Assembly (NCBI GenBank): GCA_003164375.1
Contig: PLTE01000122.1
Span: 1 to 7,166 of the forward strand
Length of the DNA stretch: 7,166 nucleotides
Source of the DNA: Hyphomicrobiales bacterium
GTDB taxonomy: Bacteria; Pseudomonadota; Alphaproteobacteria; Rhizobiales; Xanthobacteraceae
Direction of reading: 5' to 3'
The number at the start of each line of letters is the position of its first letter. Within the stretch, counting starts at the first letter, position 1. Under the pieces are notes generated by a model, which saw only the letters and a list, made by a program, of their open reading frames with translations, was not told the origin of the DNA and ran no database searches. A program made the translations under genes and the position numbers. Positions 6,469 through 7,166 of this stretch are shown one piece after another.

Positions 6469-6792
6469 CTATCGCGGCGGCAGGCTGGAATAATAGGCGG
6501 CGAGGGCCTGCATTTCCTCGTCGGTCATATGGCGGCTCATATAAAGCATTTCCTTGTGCCCCCGCCGCACGCCCTTCTTCAAGGCTCGCAACTGGTTGAG
6601 CAGATAGACCTCGCTCTGCCCGGCGAGATGCGGCACTTCGACATCGCGGCTGATTCCGTCCATGCCGTGGCAGGGCGCGCATTCGGCGACGGTGACGGGC
6701 GGCGCGGCGCGGGCCGACGCGGCGAGCGCCGGCGCAAAGGCGAAAACAAGGGCAAAAAGCAGAAGGCGTTTCAAGAGCATACTCCGAACCAT
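6469..6792 (-). CDS. Small exported mono-haem cytochrome c (class I, c553-like)
   Basis: A 107-residue precursor with a Sec signal peptide (LKRLLLFALVFAFAPALAASARA, cleavage near residue 29) and one class I cytochrome c domain of about 78 residues. The haem site is CAPCH (38-42), followed by GMDG. PHLAGQS then KEMLYMSRHMTDEEMQALAAYY supplies the axial methionine (Met82 or Met85) and the closing helix. This pattern is typical of small periplasmic c553/c4-like electron carriers. It is the first gene of the minus-strand operon with GtrA and TspO. Two starts are possible, ATG 6792 and ATG 6780. Neither has a well-spaced ribosome binding site; CGGGA lies close to the first. Its electron-transfer partner is not visible, although a CcdA system that could aid haem attachment is encoded just across the convergent boundary. 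Confidence 0.88.
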   Translation of the reverse strand: MVRSMLLKRLLLFALVFAFAPALAASARAAPPVTVAECAPCHGMDGISRDVEVPHLAGQSEVYLLNQLRALKKGVRRGHKEMLYMSRHMTDEEMQALAAYYSSLPPR

Positions 6793-6823
6793 GATCCCGG
6801 CATAACACGCGCGGCGTAACGAT

Positions 6824-6888
6824 CTGTTAAAATCCTGTCATCGCGCGCCGGGTTGGGGGTTCACAGTTCAACAAAACTCGTTTAACAG
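6824..6888. repeat. Divergent 8-bp inverted repeat CTGTTAAA / TTTAACAG
   Basis: CTGTTAAA (6824-6831) is the exact reverse complement of TTTAACAG (6881-6888), with 49 bp between. Each strand therefore carries TTTAACAG facing outward. The left copy faces the cytochrome c start about 32 bp away and the right copy faces the RNA candidate. They could be paired regulator half-sites or -10-like elements of divergent promoters. I found no convincing -35 for either, so the role is open. Confidence 0.35.
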
Positions 6889-6892
6889 GAGC

Positions 6893-7004
6893 AACACTTT
6901 GGCCGGGCGTCTCCCGACCGAAATCCCTGAGGGGAGTTGGGCGTCACGCCCTGAAAGCGGAGGACGCGCTCCGGCCTTTTGGGCCGAAAGTGCGGCCTTT
7001 TTTT
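6893..7004 (+). ncRNA. Candidate structured RNA: attenuator/riboswitch-like leader or small RNA
   Basis: The plus strand can fold into a rod. GGCCGG (6901-6906) pairs with CCGGCC (6971-6976). After a 3-nt bulge (6968-6970), GCGTC (6907-6911) pairs with GACGC (6963-6967). Then a U-G pair and one mismatch precede CCG (6914-6916) with CGG (6958-6960). The enclosed 41 nt hold two small hairpins: CCC-TGA-GGG (6925-6933) and GGGCG-TCA-CGCCC (6939-6951). A T7 terminator follows at once. CGGCC in the 3' rod strand (6972-6976) can instead pair with GGCCG (6982-6986), the 5' arm of that terminator, so rod, antiterminator and terminator are mutually exclusive. The 5' end is a guess. I do not recognise the RNA family. 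The structure is seen in sequence; a switching function is inference. Confidence 0.5.
6981..7004 (+). terminator. Rho-independent terminator on the plus strand
   Basis: GGCCG (6982-6986), loop AAAGTG, CGGCC (6993-6997), then seven Ts (6998-7004). G6981 can add a G-U pair with the first T. The T-tract exists only in the plus direction. The nearest upstream genes are on the minus strand, so it does not end a known gene. It must belong to an RNA transcribed from within 6793-6980 or be an attenuator. Confidence 0.65.
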
Positions 7005-7009
7005 GTGCG

Positions 7010-7021
7010 CGCCGAAAGGCG
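7010..7021 (+). repeat. Small hairpin with GAAA tetraloop
   Basis: CGCC (7010-7013), GAAA loop, GGCG (7018-7021). GNRA loops stabilise RNA hairpins. It lies 5 nt after the terminator T-tract and would be part of a read-through transcript. Confidence 0.3.
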
Positions 7022-7031
7022 GAATATGGAC

Positions 7032-7041
7032 TGAGCGCTCA
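7032..7041. repeat. Perfect 10-bp palindrome TGAGCGCTCA
   Basis: TGAGCGCTCA equals its own reverse complement. It is a possible protein-binding site. It has no spacer, so it is more likely to act as DNA than as an RNA hairpin. Related TGAGCGCT also occurs 22 bp before the thioredoxin-like gene (4392-4399), which may be chance. Confidence 0.25.
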
Positions 7042-7070
7042 TTCCCGAAAAGTCGCCGACTTTTTCGGAA
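7042..7070. repeat. Long hairpin, 13-nt arms with 3-nt loop
   Basis: The arm at 7042-7054 (TTCCCGAAAAGTC) pairs with 7058-7070 (GACTTTTTCGGAA) around loop GCC, with one C-C mismatch and one G-U pair. It follows the 10-bp palindrome directly. The T-run is inside the stem, so this is not a standard terminator on the plus strand. Confidence 0.4.
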
Positions 7071-7143
7071 TTCGCGCAGAGCGGCTCGAGCCTTCATCGC
7101 TAGCCGCCCCGCCCGACCCGTCAGGGGCGGGCTAGGAGCGAAT
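7070..7143. repeat. Nested inverted repeats, possible three-way junction
   Basis: ATTCGC (7070-7075) pairs with GCGAAT (7138-7143). Inside are GCGGCT (7081-7086) with AGCCGC (7102-7107), and CCCGCCC (7108-7114) with GGGCGGG (7125-7131, loop 7115-7124). The two inner hairpins abut directly and the outer 6-bp helix closes them, giving a compact three-way junction. It may be part of a long leader of a gene beyond the right edge. Confidence 0.35.
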
Positions 7144-7166
7144 GCGACGCCGAGCCGATGCGAGGG

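Larger units (their letters stand above)
6793..7166. other. Non-coding, dyad-rich region upstream of the cytochrome c operon
   Basis: These 374 bp to the window edge contain no reading frame I accept. They hold the expected promoter of the minus-strand cytochrome c operon and an 8-bp inverted repeat facing both ways. They also hold a structured RNA candidate with an intrinsic terminator on the plus strand, and at least four further hairpins or palindromes. The motif CCGAAA recurs four times on the plus strand (6918, 6984, 7012, and with one more A at 7045), mostly at stems or loops. The sub-features are listed separately. Confidence 0.6.

Noticed and set aside
6931..6965. Manganese (yybP-ykoY) riboswitch, suggested by GGGGAGT and CGTCA
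   Set aside because: In that family the two conserved segments flank an intervening helix and have a specific 3' partner. Here they are almost contiguous, and CGTCA forms part of a simple hairpin.
6899..7135. 78-codon plus-strand frame (TTG start, GGAG 7 nt upstream) and 71-codon minus-strand frame (6882-7097)
   Set aside because: The plus-strand frame has a plausible ribosome binding site. However, both run through the rod, terminator and T-tract, have no recognisable protein pattern and are better explained by RNA structure. The plus frame remains a minor possibility.

Overview
The window is high-GC DNA from an alphaproteobacterium, most likely a Hyphomicrobiales (Rhizobiales) member. The evidence is strong G/C third-position bias, an alphaproteobacterial-type BcsS, a small 57-aa protein of a type common in Bradyrhizobium-like genomes, and the TspO and GtrA sequences. 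The genus cannot be fixed from the sequence alone. No tRNA, rRNA, insertion sequence or CRISPR array is visible.

Layout, left to right. (1) 2-97 is the C-terminal tail of an unrecognised + strand gene. (2) 151-1401, minus strand, is a 12-helix MFS transporter. (3) A divergent 301-bp spacer leads to bcsS (1703-2431, plus), encoding an exported BcsS-family protein of cellulose biosynthesis with no other bcs gene in view. (4) A less coding-like stretch (2432-3006) holds one small 57-aa gene with a good ribosome binding site (2623-2796). (5) 3007-4341 is dctA, a C4-dicarboxylate transporter starting at TTG. (6) 4414-5537 is a two-gene unit: an exported thioredoxin-fold protein whose stop overlaps the start of a CcdA-type thiol-electron transporter. 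Together they look like a disulfide-reducing relay across the inner membrane. (7) Facing it, with overlapping stop codons, is a minus-strand operon read from 6792 down to 5534: a small exported mono-haem cytochrome c, a GtrA-family membrane protein and a TspO/MBR protein.

(8) 6793-7166 has no convincing protein gene but is dense in inverted repeats. Reading plus, there is a long paired rod (6901-6916 with 6958-6976) enclosing two small hairpins. It is followed by an intrinsic terminator with seven Ts (6981-7004). The 3' strand of the rod could instead pair with the 5' arm of the terminator, which is the arrangement expected of an attenuator or riboswitch. No plus-strand gene lies upstream to need that terminator, so either a free-standing small RNA or a leader of a gene beyond the right edge is plausible. 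This is the most interesting part of the window. I could not match it to an RNA family I know.

The redox genes make a loose theme: a thioredoxin-like protein, a CcdA-type transporter, a c-type cytochrome and tetrapyrrole-binding TspO. DctA and the MFS protein are ordinary transport genes. Most long antisense reading frames here are by-products of high GC content and were left out.
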